Assembly (NCBI GenBank): GCA_020849855.1
Contig: JADZFO010000052.1
Coordinates: 1 to 64,000, forward strand
DNA: 64,000 bases
DNA from: a bacterium
GTDB taxonomy: Bacteria > 4484-113 > JAFGCY01
Reading direction: 5' to 3'
Shown here in pieces: positions 53,800 to 62,307 of this stretch. Each line of letters starts with the position of its first letter. Position 1 is the first letter of the stretch. Below the pieces are notes generated by a model. The model saw only the letters and a program-made list of their open reading frames with translations. It made no database searches and was not told where the DNA came from. A program made the translations under genes and the position numbers.

Positions 53800-54509
53800 T
53801 GCTTCTCCATCCACAAGAGTGCACAATCCAGAAAGGCCAGCAGGCGGCGCTGCACCGCCGTCTTTTCGTCCATACTCAGCTCGCGCGGTGCTTCGCGCAG
53901 AGCCATCAGCTCGGCCAGCACAGAGCAGTCGCAGCCGAATGCCTCGGCCATCAGAGGCAGCCGGGCGCGCCAGTCTGCCGGCAACTCCACTCCGCCCAGG
54001 CGCAGGCCCTCATGACTGTTGCTCATCAGGGTGGGCAGGTTGGCCAGGATGAAGCGCTCATAGCTGCGCGGCCGCTCGGCCTGCATGATGAACTGCCGCA
54101 CCAGGCGCAGCTTCACGTTGCACAGGGCCTGCAGTGTCAGCAGCCGCAAGAGCTGCGGCTCCGGCTCCCAGCCGCTGAAGACATCCTCGCCATGCAGCAC
54201 CCTGTAATGCCGGCGGATGTTGTTGAACTTGGTGGCGAAGACCCGCAGGTTGCGCCGCAGCGCCGCCTGGCCCATCACGAAGGGGCTGAGCAGGGGGCTG
54301 AGGGCCATCACCTCGCGGATCGCCAGCTGGGCTTCGGCGCTGGAGCTGCGCAGCACAATCAGCAGGTTGATGTCGGAGACGCCTTCACGGAAGTTGCCGC
54401 GAACTGCGGAGCCGTAAAGCAGAACCGCATGGAGGTTATCCCTCAGCCTGGCCTTCAGGGCCTCCACTGCAGAGTCAATCGTGCTCTGCACAGCGTTTGC
54501 TGTTTCCAT
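53787..54509 (-). CDS. Nucleotidyltransferase-fold protein
   Basis: 240 aa. Contains the NT motif VLLYGSAVRGNFREGVSDIN followed by LLIVL: the GS is followed by SDIN where active enzymes have DxD, so the second acidic residue is Asn. Helical C-terminal part (MAEAFGCDCSVLAELMALRE). Kanamycin-type and MNT antitoxin proteins share this fold; the loss of one catalytic Asp suggests binding rather than catalysis. It is the first gene of the DUF692 operon and overlaps the next by 13 nt. No Shine-Dalgarno; TATCAT lies 7 nt before the ATG. Confidence 0.75.
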   Translation of the reverse strand: METANAVQSTIDSAVEALKARLRDNLHAVLLYGSAVRGNFREGVSDINLLIVLRSSSAEAQLAIREVMALSPLLSPFVMGQAALRRNLRVFATKFNNIRRHYRVLHGEDVFSGWEPEPQLLRLLTLQALCNVKLRLVRQFIMQAERPRSYERFILANLPTLMSNSHEGLRLGGVELPADWRARLPLMAEAFGCDCSVLAELMALREAPRELSMDEKTAVQRRLLAFLDCALLWMEKQWTN

Positions 54510-54516
54510 TCGCTGA

Positions 54517-54522
54517 ATGATA
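54517..54522 (-). promoter_or_regulatory. -10 hexamer of the DUF692 operon, likely leaderless
   Basis: On the minus strand TATCAT is followed by 7 nt and ATG at 54509. It is the only promoter candidate upstream of the four-gene operon. Confidence 0.4.
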
Positions 54523-54610
54523 ACCCAGCTACGGCCGGATGCAAGTTAAATATGCTATGGCGTAGAATATGAAGACCGTGTAAAGACCGCGGTCTCCACC
54601 CTGCTGCGCA

Positions 54611-55975
54611 CTAGCGCTTCTTCTTGCGCGCCTTGGCCTTGGCCTTGGTGGGATGCGACTGCGCCATCCCGGCCGCGCCCGGCGTGCGCCGGAGCAGGTT
54701 GGAGGTCATCGTCTGCATCTGACGGAAGTGCTCGATGAAACGGTTGATCTCCTGCACGCTGGTGCCCGCGCCCTTGGCGATGCGCTGGCGCCGCGAGGAG
54801 TTCAGCAACTTGGGCTCGTGGCGCTCTTCGGGGGTCATCGAGAAGACGATGGCCTCAAAGCGCTTCAGCTCGTTCTGTCCGGCTTCCAGCGCTTCATCCG
54901 TCACCCGCAGGCCCGGGATGAAGTTCAGCAGCTGGCGCATGGATCCCATGCGGCGCATCTGCTTAAGCGCCGTGATGAAGTCCTCAAGGTCGAAGTTCTT
55001 CTGCTTGCGCAGCTTCTTTTCGAGCTTCTCGGCCTCGTCCATGTCGAGGGTCTCGGCCACGCGCTCGACCAGGGACACCACATCACCGCGGCCCAGGATA
55101 CGGCCGGCCACGCGCTCGGGGTGGAAGTACTCCAGGGCGTCCAGCTTCTCGCCGGTACCGACAAGTCGGATCGGTTTGCCGGTGACAGCGCGCATCGAAA
55201 GCGCGGCACCGCCGCGGGCATCGCCGTCGAACTTGGTCAGCACCAGGCCGGTAATGCCAAGCGCCTCGTCAAAGCGCTGCGCGGTGGACAGGGCGTCCTG
55301 GCCGGTCATGCTGTCCAGCACCAGCAGGATCTCGTTGGGCTTGATCGCTGCCTTGACCTGCTTGAGTTCATCCATCAGCGCTTCGTCAATCGCCAGGCGT
55401 CCGGCGGTATCGACGATCACAGGTGTCAGTCCGTCCTTGGCGCCCTGGGCCACGCCAGCGGCCGCCAGCTTGACCGGGTCCATCGCGCTGTCGTGGAAGA
55501 CCTGGGCGTCCACCTGCTTGCCAAGCACCTTGAGCTGCTCGGCCGCCGCCGGACGGGTCAGGTCGTCGGCGACCAGCAGGGGCCGGCGGCCCTCGCTTTT
55601 CAGGCGCATGGCAATCTTGCCGGCGGTGGTCGTCTTGCCCGAACCCTGCAGGCCGACCAGCATGATCACATGCTGTCCGGTGCCGATCTGGAACTTCGGG
55701 TCGAAGTCCGCACCGCCCAGCATCTCCACCAGCTCGTCATAGACGATCTTGGTCAGCATCTGCAGCGGCGTGATCGTGGCCAGGATGTTGGCGCCGAGGG
55801 CCTTCTCCTTCACGTGGGCGACAAAGTCGCGCACGACGTTCAGGTTGACGTCAGCCTCGAGCAGAGCCAGGCGCAGTTCGCGCAGGCCCTCGTCAACATC
55901 CTGCTCGGTCAGAGCGCTGTGCGTCGATAGCCGCGTCAGCGCTTTGCCGATTCTGTCAGTCAGGGTCTCGAACAT
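54611..55975 (-). CDS. ffh: Signal recognition particle protein Ffh (SRP54)
   Basis: 454 aa. N domain (FETLTDRIGKALTRLS), G domain with GLQGSGKTTTAGKIA (P-loop), ADDLTRPAAAEQL, DTAGRL, LTKFDGDARGGAAL and GTGEKLDALE; the M domain has Met-rich helices (IPGLR to MRQLLNFIPG, MRRMGSMRQLL) and RIAKGAGTSVQEIN for 4.5S RNA binding, then a Lys/Arg-rich tail. It binds signal peptides and targets ribosomes to FtsY. TATAAT lies 9 nt before the ATG and there is no Shine-Dalgarno, so the message is probably leaderless. Confidence 0.97.
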   Translation of the reverse strand: MFETLTDRIGKALTRLSTHSALTEQDVDEGLRELRLALLEADVNLNVVRDFVAHVKEKALGANILATITPLQMLTKIVYDELVEMLGGADFDPKFQIGTGQHVIMLVGLQGSGKTTTAGKIAMRLKSEGRRPLLVADDLTRPAAAEQLKVLGKQVDAQVFHDSAMDPVKLAAAGVAQGAKDGLTPVIVDTAGRLAIDEALMDELKQVKAAIKPNEILLVLDSMTGQDALSTAQRFDEALGITGLVLTKFDGDARGGAALSMRAVTGKPIRLVGTGEKLDALEYFHPERVAGRILGRGDVVSLVERVAETLDMDEAEKLEKKLRKQKNFDLEDFITALKQMRRMGSMRQLLNFIPGLRVTDEALEAGQNELKRFEAIVFSMTPEERHEPKLLNSSRRQRIAKGAGTSVQEINRFIEHFRQMQTMTSNLLRRTPGAAGMAQSHPTKAKAKARKKKR

Positions 55976-55984
55976 GGGACGGAG

Positions 55985-56019
55985 ATTATAGGAGAAGGCA
56001 GGCCAGCAATTGCTAGAAT
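55985..56019. promoter_or_regulatory. Compact divergent leaderless promoters (ffh / lipoprotein)
   Basis: TATAAT on the minus strand (55990-55985, 9 nt before ffh ATG) and TAGAAT on the plus strand (56014-56019, 6 nt before the ATG at 56026). Both genes lack a Shine-Dalgarno. Confidence 0.55.
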
Positions 56020-56025
56020 CCAGCC

Positions 56026-56619
56026 ATGCTTAGCTTCAAGTTTCCTAAGGGCCTTTGGATCGGCCTGTGCGCAGCCCTGCTGCTGCTCTCGCTTTGCGCC
56101 TGCAACTCAGGCGGCAAGGCGCGCGTGGATGGCGACACGGTCTATCTGCCAACCAGCTCGATGATCGTGCGCATGGGCGAATCGATGGCCGGCGACCCGC
56201 CAGGCTACAAGAAGTTCGATGGGGCCTACCCTTCCGACTGGCCGCGCGATTTCAAGCTGCCCGAGAACACGCACGTGCAGGAGGGCTACAAAGTGGAGCT
56301 GCGCGAACCGGGCATGAACGAGCTGTCCAGCCCAGGCACCAAGCGCTGCATGTTGACGGCCATCGCTCCCGGTAGCCCTGAGACGCTGCTGGCCCACTTC
56401 CGCAGCGAGATTGAGAAGCAGGGTCTGAAGGTGGAGAAGGACCAGGCCAGCGGTGAAGTGGAGTCGCCGCCCTTCGGCACCTCGCCGGGCGTGCATGACC
56501 TGAACAGTGATTTCCAGTATGAGAAGAAACTGCAGACTGTGAATGTGAAGGTGATGCTGGATACGGACCTGGATGGCTGGGTGCTGTATACCGTCAACAT
56601 GACAGTGAAGTCCTCATAG
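56026..56619 (+). CDS. Small lipoprotein, unknown function
   Basis: 197 aa; lipobox LCAC (LLLLSLCACNSG). Mature protein holds FDGAYPSDWPRDFKLPEN, then an alpha/beta domain (TLLAHFRSEIEKQGLKVEKD) resembling small lipoprotein or DUF-type domains that follow a difference of two measurements; not recognised. It begins 50 bp from ffh, divergent, with its own leaderless promoter, and ends before two hairpins. Confidence 0.75.
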   Translation: MLSFKFPKGLWIGLCAALLLLSLCACNSGGKARVDGDTVYLPTSSMIVRMGESMAGDPPGYKKFDGAYPSDWPRDFKLPENTHVQEGYKVELREPGMNELSSPGTKRCMLTAIAPGSPETLLAHFRSEIEKQGLKVEKDQASGEVESPPFGTSPGVHDLNSDFQYEKKLQTVNVKVMLDTDLDGWVLYTVNMTVKSS

Positions 56620-56645
56620 CTCAGCCGGAACAAGAAGGCTGCTGC

Positions 56646-56705
56646 CTGGGTCGCTAGACCCAGCCTGAAAAACAGATGCCGCTGCCCTGGGCGGGGCAGC
56701 GGCAT
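56646..56705 (+). terminator. Two hairpins after the lipoprotein gene
   Basis: CTGGGTC / GACCCAG (56646-56663) and ATGCCGCTGCCC / GGGCAGCGGCAT (56676-56705) follow the stop codon by 27 bp and more. The second is a strong 12-bp stem; no long T tract follows. Confidence 0.55.
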
Positions 56706-57041
56706 ATCAGCACGAATCAGACCAGTTTGCTTCTTCAGTCGGGGACGCACCCCACAACCAGATTATAACCTTCCGGACGCAAGCGTCAAGCCGCTAAAGA
56801 TTAAATCTTTTGGCCCGCGCTCCTGACAAAGGACGGCCGGCGCGCCCGGCGGTTACAAAGCTGCGGCGCTGGCCGGGCCCCCCGGGAAAGATCGCGCTCT
56901 CAAAGCTGCCCGGCAAGGAATCCTCAGGTAACATTATTATGTCCCACAGCGCTTTTGCGCCGGCTGTTTAACAGGCTTTGGACGGTCGGCGAATAGCTTA
57001 ATTGTGGTCATCTGGCGCACTCTCTGCCGGAAGGTCAACGA
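56706..57041. other. Intergenic region, promoter of the bamA operon presumed
   Basis: 336 bp, no gene seen. GGAAGG is 7 nt before the ATG at 57042. No clear -35/-10 pair was fixed. Confidence 0.4.
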
Positions 57042-58217
57042 ATGGATAGTCGTATTCGCGAGCTGGAACAGTGGCTGGCCGAGGCAAAACGCGACCTCGG
57101 TGAATGCGGCCAGGAGGCGTACCTCCAGAAGCTCTATCTCCTGGATGCCGAGATCCGAGCCGTGATCAAGGCGAACGGGGCGCATGCCGGTATGGATTCC
57201 CCAAGCCGTGCCGGCGGGCTAGTGCGGGGCCATGCCCCGGCGCAGCGCGGCGTGCCGGCAACCAGGAAGATGGCGTGGGCGCTTGGCGTCTCTGGAGTGG
57301 CACTGCTGGCCGCCGCCACTGTTACGATGAGCTTGCCGGCCCTGCAGTCCGGCAGCAGTCTGCTCGCGCGCAATTTCAGCCTCTCCGGCTTCAACACAGC
57401 AAATTCCGGCCAGCCGCAGGCGGATTCAGATCCGCTGACCGCTGGCCAGTCCTCCACAACTCCTCCTGCCGGGTTCGTCCCGGCATCGATACCCGGCGAG
57501 GAGATCCTCCCCGCCGACTGGACCCCGGGCTCGGATGAGCTGATGTCTGGAATGCTGCTTGCAGATTCCCAGCTCAGCGCAGACGACGCCAGCATTCTTG
57601 CCGGACCGGTTGTGGATACACATTCCGTTCCGGCAAGGATGGGGGTAATGCGCCCGCAGCAGGGCGGCCTGAGCAGCCGTCAGCTGGGGGCCATCATGGC
57701 TTCACAGCCGGCGACCCTGCCGCATGAAGAGACCCGGACCGAAGCCAGCGTCCCGGTGCGCAGCGCATCTGGCCCGGATGCCAACCAGGCGATCGATGTG
57801 ATGATGGCCGGCCTTGGCAGCAGCGCTGGTAATCCCGCCGCCTCGACGGGCCGCAGTCCGGCGGCGGCTGACAGCGGCAAGCTGGCGGGCGACTCGCGCG
57901 GCGAGATGATGACCCTGCATGGCGAGGTGCCGATCAGCCGCGGTGGCGGTCTGGGCGAGCGGGCCATCGGCCGCTGGAACTTCGATTCCAGCAACTTCAT
58001 GGTGCCGGTGGATTACCAGCCCACGGATACAGCTTCGATCCAGAAGAACAAACGCAGCAAGAAGAACAAGCAGAAGGCTCAGAGCGCCGGTGGGGCAAAG
58101 CCGGCCGAGCCTGTCCGCGAGACGCGCCCTGGTGACGCCGAGGAAATCAAGGTGTCCAGCGAGGGCGATAAGGGCTCCAGTGAACTTGAACAGGGAGCCG
58201 AAGGAGCAGAGTCCTAG
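57042..58217 (+). CDS. Single-pass membrane protein upstream of bamA
   Basis: 391 aa. N-terminal predicted coiled coil (IRELEQWLAEAKRDLGECGQ, residues 5-24), a membrane helix near 79-100 (MAWALGVSGVALLAAATVTM) and a long low-complexity Ser/Ala/Gly-rich part with a basic segment KNKRSKKNKQK (near 344) and acidic end. Unrecognised. GGAAGG precedes the ATG. The bamA start follows its stop by 43 bp, so they are probably co-transcribed. A role in envelope assembly is possible only by context. Confidence 0.6.
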   Translation: MDSRIRELEQWLAEAKRDLGECGQEAYLQKLYLLDAEIRAVIKANGAHAGMDSPSRAGGLVRGHAPAQRGVPATRKMAWALGVSGVALLAAATVTMSLPALQSGSSLLARNFSLSGFNTANSGQPQADSDPLTAGQSSTTPPAGFVPASIPGEEILPADWTPGSDELMSGMLLADSQLSADDASILAGPVVDTHSVPARMGVMRPQQGGLSSRQLGAIMASQPATLPHEETRTEASVPVRSASGPDANQAIDVMMAGLGSSAGNPAASTGRSPAAADSGKLAGDSRGEMMTLHGEVPISRGGGLGERAIGRWNFDSSNFMVPVDYQPTDTASIQKNKRSKKNKQKAQSAGGAKPAEPVRETRPGDAEEIKVSSEGDKGSSELEQGAEGAES

Positions 58218-58260
58218 CAAAGCCCTGGACTCAGCGCAAATCCAGCATAAGGCGGAAGGG

Positions 58261-60306
58261 ATGAAAGGCAAGAACAACAGGATAGGCACGTACCAGATCA
58301 CACTGTTGATAACGTGTGCTTTGCTGTTCACGCTTGTTCACGGAACAGCGCTGGCCAGCGGTGACAGCACGGAAGTGCAGCCCGCGCCCGCGCCTCCGGC
58401 AAGCACGGCGGAGACGCCGGCGAGCACACCCTCGGGCCCGAGCATGGCCGAGATGGTGCGTCCGCCGCTGTCCAGCCAGGACATCAAGCCCGCGCCAGCG
58501 GAGACAGAAGACCACGGCGTGCTGGTCGAGACCGGCAACCCGGATGAAGTGGTCAAGGTCGCCGCCCTGGACAGCCAGCCCTTCAGCAGCACCCTGCTGG
58601 TCAACCAGCAGGACGGCGGCATCGAGATCCGCAGCATCACCATCGAGGGCCTGCAGCGCCTGGACCAGAGTGTGGTCCTGACCGCGCTGACCATCAAGGC
58701 CGGCGATGTGATCGTGGGTAACGTGACCGCCAAGCTCAACGAGACCGCCGACGCCCTTTACAACAGCGGCTGGTTCCGTGGCCGTCCTGAGCTGGAGCTG
58801 GACAGCAGCGAGAGCGGCGGTGCGATCCTGCGCGTTGTGGTGCAGGAGAACCCGGGCTATGCCGGCGTGCGCATCACTGGCAACACGATCTACACCACCG
58901 AGCGACTGGTCCAGGAGATCGAAGGCGCGCCGGGCAGCGACAACAGCGCGATGATGAAGCGCGGCGAGGTGATCAACGCCAAGAAGCTGGTTGCCGCGCT
59001 GGACCGCGTGCTGGCGGTCTACCATGCCGGCGGTTATATCGGCGCCTCCTACCAGGACTGGTCCTACCGCCTGGTCCCGCCGGATGAAGGCGTGGTGGAG
59101 ATCATCCTCACCGAGGGCATCATTGAGGAGATCATCGTCACCGGCAACGACAAGACCAAGCAGAGCGTCATCGACAGCCAGATCACACATATGAGCCCGG
59201 GTCAGGTGCTGACGCGCTATGACCTGGAGCAGGACGTCAACGACATTTACAACACCGGCCTCTTTGAGGCGGTGAACCCCGAGCTGGAGCCTTCGCTGGT
59301 CGAAGGCCAGGTGAAGGTGGTCATCTCGGTTGAAGAGGCCCCGACCGGCCAGGCCGGCATCGGCCTGGGCTACTCCACGGTCAACGGCCTGCAGGGCACC
59401 CTGAGCTACAGCGAAAAGAACCTCTTTGGTTCGGGCAAGCAGCTCGCCGCCCAGCTGATCTTCTCCGGCCGCGAGCCCGGCTATCAGGTCAGCTTCTCCG
59501 ACCCCTACTTTACCGAGAACTCATTCTGGAGCATCGGCGCCTTCAACCTGCATGACCGCCAGCAGCGCTTCCCCTCCTCGCCCTACGAAAGCGAGCTGGA
59601 GATCGACACCCGCGGCTTCACCGGCGGCTACGGCCGGCGCCTGAGCGACACGGATACCTGGCAGGCCAACTTCAGCGTCACCGACTATGACTACGACATC
59701 CGCAAGGGTGACCCCTTCCGCGGCCTGACCCCGCGCCAGCGCGCCCGCCTCAGCGCCTCCGGCGAGACGCGCAAGCTGGGCACGAACTACACCCACGACA
59801 CCCGCGACAACGTCTTTGAGACCACCGAGGGCGTCTATGCCTCCGGCACCGCGGAGTTCGCGGGCTTCGGCGGCGACTTCAACTTCAACAAGTACACCCT
59901 GGAAGGCCGCGAGTTCATGGGCTTCGGCCCCGGCGTGCTGGGCTTCCGCCAGCGCCTGGGCTTCAGCACCGGTGACCTGCCGATCTATGAGGAGTACCGC
60001 CTCGGCGGCGTGAACTCCATCCGCGGCGTCTCCGAGGACCTGCTGACCGGCAGCCACTCGATGCTGAGCAACGTGGAGTACCGCTACCGCATCAGCGACA
60101 TGTTCGGCGTGGTGGGCTTCCTGGACTATGGCGCGGCGGGCGAGAGCTTCAGCGACATGGACAACGCGGCCGGCGCGGGCATCGGTGCCCGTATCAAGCT
60201 GCGGGCGCTGGGCATAGGCTCGGTGCGCCTGGACTATGGCTGGGAGCTGGCCGGCGAAACCGGCACCAATAACCGCTTCCACTTCTTCCTCGGCGAAATG
60301 TTCTAA
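58261..60306 (+). CDS. bamA: Outer-membrane assembly protein BamA (Omp85)
   Basis: 681 aa. The open frame runs far upstream, but GGAAGGG and the signal peptide (LLITCALLFTLVHGTALA) mark this ATG. About 50 residues of Pro/Glu-rich linker, then three visible POTRA domains: IRSITIEGLQRLDQSVVLTA (near 122), GYAGVRITGNTIYTTERLVQ (200) and IIVTGNDKTKQSVIDSQI (296). The barrel (about 350-681) has LGYSTVNGLQGTLSYSEKNL, the YRLGGVNSIRGVSED loop-6 motif and ends in Phe (FLGEMF). BamA inserts outer-membrane proteins. Only three POTRAs are visible versus five in proteobacterial BamA, so it is a short form, or possibly a TamA-like paralogue. Confidence 0.9.
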   Translation: MKGKNNRIGTYQITLLITCALLFTLVHGTALASGDSTEVQPAPAPPASTAETPASTPSGPSMAEMVRPPLSSQDIKPAPAETEDHGVLVETGNPDEVVKVAALDSQPFSSTLLVNQQDGGIEIRSITIEGLQRLDQSVVLTALTIKAGDVIVGNVTAKLNETADALYNSGWFRGRPELELDSSESGGAILRVVVQENPGYAGVRITGNTIYTTERLVQEIEGAPGSDNSAMMKRGEVINAKKLVAALDRVLAVYHAGGYIGASYQDWSYRLVPPDEGVVEIILTEGIIEEIIVTGNDKTKQSVIDSQITHMSPGQVLTRYDLEQDVNDIYNTGLFEAVNPELEPSLVEGQVKVVISVEEAPTGQAGIGLGYSTVNGLQGTLSYSEKNLFGSGKQLAAQLIFSGREPGYQVSFSDPYFTENSFWSIGAFNLHDRQQRFPSSPYESELEIDTRGFTGGYGRRLSDTDTWQANFSVTDYDYDIRKGDPFRGLTPRQRARLSASGETRKLGTNYTHDTRDNVFETTEGVYASGTAEFAGFGGDFNFNKYTLEGREFMGFGPGVLGFRQRLGFSTGDLPIYEEYRLGGVNSIRGVSEDLLTGSHSMLSNVEYRYRISDMFGVVGFLDYGAAGESFSDMDNAAGAGIGARIKLRALGIGSVRLDYGWELAGETGTNNRFHFFLGEMF

Positions 60307-60309
60307 TAG

Positions 60310-60329
60310 CGCCGCCCTCAGTGGCGGCG
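60310..60329. repeat. Palindromic REP-like unit
   Basis: CGCCGCC-CTCAGT-GGCGGCG, 3 bp past the bamA stop. Same family as the units at 9646-9664. Confidence 0.55.
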
Positions 60330-60370
60330 GATGGGGCGGACAGGCTTGTCCGCGCAATATTGGATCAAGC

Positions 60371-60400
60371 AGGGCCGCAGCAATGCGGCCCTTTGCTTTT
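60371..60400 (+). terminator. Rho-independent terminator after bamA
   Basis: AGGGCCGCA / TGCGGCCCT stem with loop GCAA, followed by TTGCTTTT. Confidence 0.8.
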
Positions 60401-60509
60401 GTGTATTCACCATTTGATAACAATTTCAAGTGCTGCATTCCTGCTGAAGCCTGATAAAATAAGGGCCCACGCGCCCTTGCGGGGCGCAGATCATCCAGGC
60501 GGAAGGGGC

Positions 60510-61640
60510 ATGGCAACACTGGGTCAGCTGGCGGAGCTTGTTGGCGGGACATTGCGGGGCAATGCAGAGCTGAGCATCAACGGATTCTGCAGCCTCGAAA
60601 ACCCCAGCCCGGGCTGTATCGCCTATCTGGAGCGCGGCAAGGACAGCGCCAAGCTGTCGGACATCATGCTGGGCGCCCTGCTGACCACTGACAACCTGGC
60701 CCACCTCTTCCCGGACGTGATCATCGTCGGCAACCCGCGCCTGGCCTTTGTGGACATCATGGACCACTTCCTGGCGCAGCAGGGGCCGCAGCGCCCACCC
60801 GCCGGGATCCACGAGACCGCCGTGGTGGACAGCAGCGCGCAGATCGACCCCAGCGCCAGTGTTGGCCCCAACGCCGTCATCATGGGCGGCTGCAAGGTCG
60901 GCGCGAACAGCATCATCGGCGCCGGGGCCTACCTGGGCCGCGATGTCAGCGTTGGCGATGACTGCTTCCTGCATGCCAATGTCAGCGTCTACAGCCGCAC
61001 CCTGATCGGCAACAAGGTTGAGATCAATGCCGGCGCCGTGATCGGCAGCCCGGGCTTCGGCTATGTGGCCACCAAGGAAGGGCACAAGGACTTCCCGCAG
61101 GTCGGCCGGGTGGTGATCGAGGACAACGTGCGCATCGGCGCCAACTGCTGCATCGACCGCGGGGCCCTGGACGAGACGGTGATCCACACCGGCACCAAGG
61201 TGGACAACCTGGTGCAGATCGCCCATGGCGTGCGCGTCGGCAGCCACAGCATCGTGGCGGCCCAGACCGGCATCTCCGGCGGCACGCGCATCGGCAACTG
61301 GTGCGTCATCGGCGGCCAAGCCGGCTTCCAGGGGCACATCAGCGTCGGTGACCAGAGCATCGTCGCGGCCCAGAGCGGCGTCTTCAGCGACCTGCCCTTC
61401 CAGAGCAAGGTCTCGGGCTATCCGGCCAAGCCGCATGCCCAGAGCCTCAAGGTCCTGGCCCTGACCTTCAAGCTGCCTGAGCTGATGGAGAAGCTCAAGA
61501 GCCAGGAGATCGAGCTGGAGATGATGCGCGGCGAGCTGCAGGCCCTCAGCCGCCGTCTGCGCGACCTGGAAGGCGGCAACGGCCCGGGCAGCAAGGCCCC
61601 CGGCGGCGGCGCCGGGATCACGCCCAAGGGCCAGGCTTAG
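60510..61640 (+). CDS. lpxD: UDP-3-O-(acyl)glucosamine N-acyltransferase LpxD
   Basis: 376 aa. Starts at ATLGQLAELVGG; GGAAGGGG precedes it. N-terminal uridine-binding domain with ENPSPGCIAYLE, then left-handed beta-helix hexapeptides (GPNAVIMGGCKVGANSIIGA and onward). The likely catalytic His is in VQIAHGVRVGSHSIV. A C-terminal helical extension (LPELMEKLKSQEIELEMM and beyond) is present. LpxD adds the second acyl chain in lipid A synthesis, confirming an LPS-type outer membrane. It lies 203 bp after bamA, separated by the terminator, so it has its own promoter (TAAAAT near 60453 is a candidate). Other lpx genes are not in the window. Confidence 0.96.
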   Translation: MATLGQLAELVGGTLRGNAELSINGFCSLENPSPGCIAYLERGKDSAKLSDIMLGALLTTDNLAHLFPDVIIVGNPRLAFVDIMDHFLAQQGPQRPPAGIHETAVVDSSAQIDPSASVGPNAVIMGGCKVGANSIIGAGAYLGRDVSVGDDCFLHANVSVYSRTLIGNKVEINAGAVIGSPGFGYVATKEGHKDFPQVGRVVIEDNVRIGANCCIDRGALDETVIHTGTKVDNLVQIAHGVRVGSHSIVAAQTGISGGTRIGNWCVIGGQAGFQGHISVGDQSIVAAQSGVFSDLPFQSKVSGYPAKPHAQSLKVLALTFKLPELMEKLKSQEIELEMMRGELQALSRRLRDLEGGNGPGSKAPGGGAGITPKGQA

Positions 61641-62107
61641 CCCGGGGCGCGGCCGCGCCGGCGCTGCCAGTCTCCGGCAGCCTTCCCTGCTCATGCCTCA
61701 TTGGCACAGTCTTTCAAGTTTCCATTCGCCTCGCGGCCGGCGCATTTCTGCGCCCTGGCACGCCCGGCACGGGCCCGGTTTTAACCTGCAGGCCCGGATT
61801 TCAACGTGAGAAGCCTCTTGTCAGCCGCCGCTTTAACCTTCGACCCCTGAAAACAACCGGGAAAGGGCAGTTTTCAAACACGACTTCGTTCATCAAAAGT
61901 GTTTTGCGTTTGCTGCCGGGAAGGGAAAACCAGCATGAAACAGGGCCGCGGCACTGGCCCCTGCGCCATACGCATTCAAGTGTCCAGGCTGCATGTTCCT
62001 GAGTCAGCATTCGCCCCCTTGCAGATACCACACCAGACTTGCTTTTATCTTGCCTGAAAGGCAGCGTTGTCACTGGCGCTGCACAAGTGAGCCACAGACA
62101 GAGATGT
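61641..62107. other. Intergenic region, no gene seen
   Basis: 467 bp after lpxD. No credible coding frame; the longest open frame on the other strand spans into the repeats and looks spurious. Confidence 0.4.
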
Positions 62108-62114
62108 ATCCAAC

Positions 62115-62225
62115 CACCAAAACACCAAAGCACCAGAGGGGGGAGATAACGCCTATGCAATCCGGGTGGGCGGGAGTCGAACCTAAATCGGGGGAAGTCC
62201 AAGGGTTTTCTTTGGTGCTTTTGTG
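62115..62225. repeat. Inverted repeat CACCAAAACACCAAAG, 111-bp span
   Basis: Left arm 62115-62130 and right arm CTTTGGTGCTTTTGTG 62210-62225 are inverted copies (14 of 16 match). Between them is a GC-rich spacer. MITE-like or structured-RNA layout. Confidence 0.45.
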
Positions 62226-62307
62226 GTGATTCGGTTTTCAAATGCAGGAGCACGAAACTGGAATGGGAGCGAGACAAGTTCCGTGGTGAGCCAGACGCCA
62301 GACCGTG

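Noticed and set aside
57919..58260. Upstream extension of bamA into the membrane-protein gene
   Set aside because: Different frame from the upstream gene and no signal; GGAAGGG marks the start at 58261.
62161..62210. tRNA-like T-loop GGTTCGACTCCC on the minus strand
   Set aside because: The T-stem does not pair and no acceptor or anticodon arm can be drawn.
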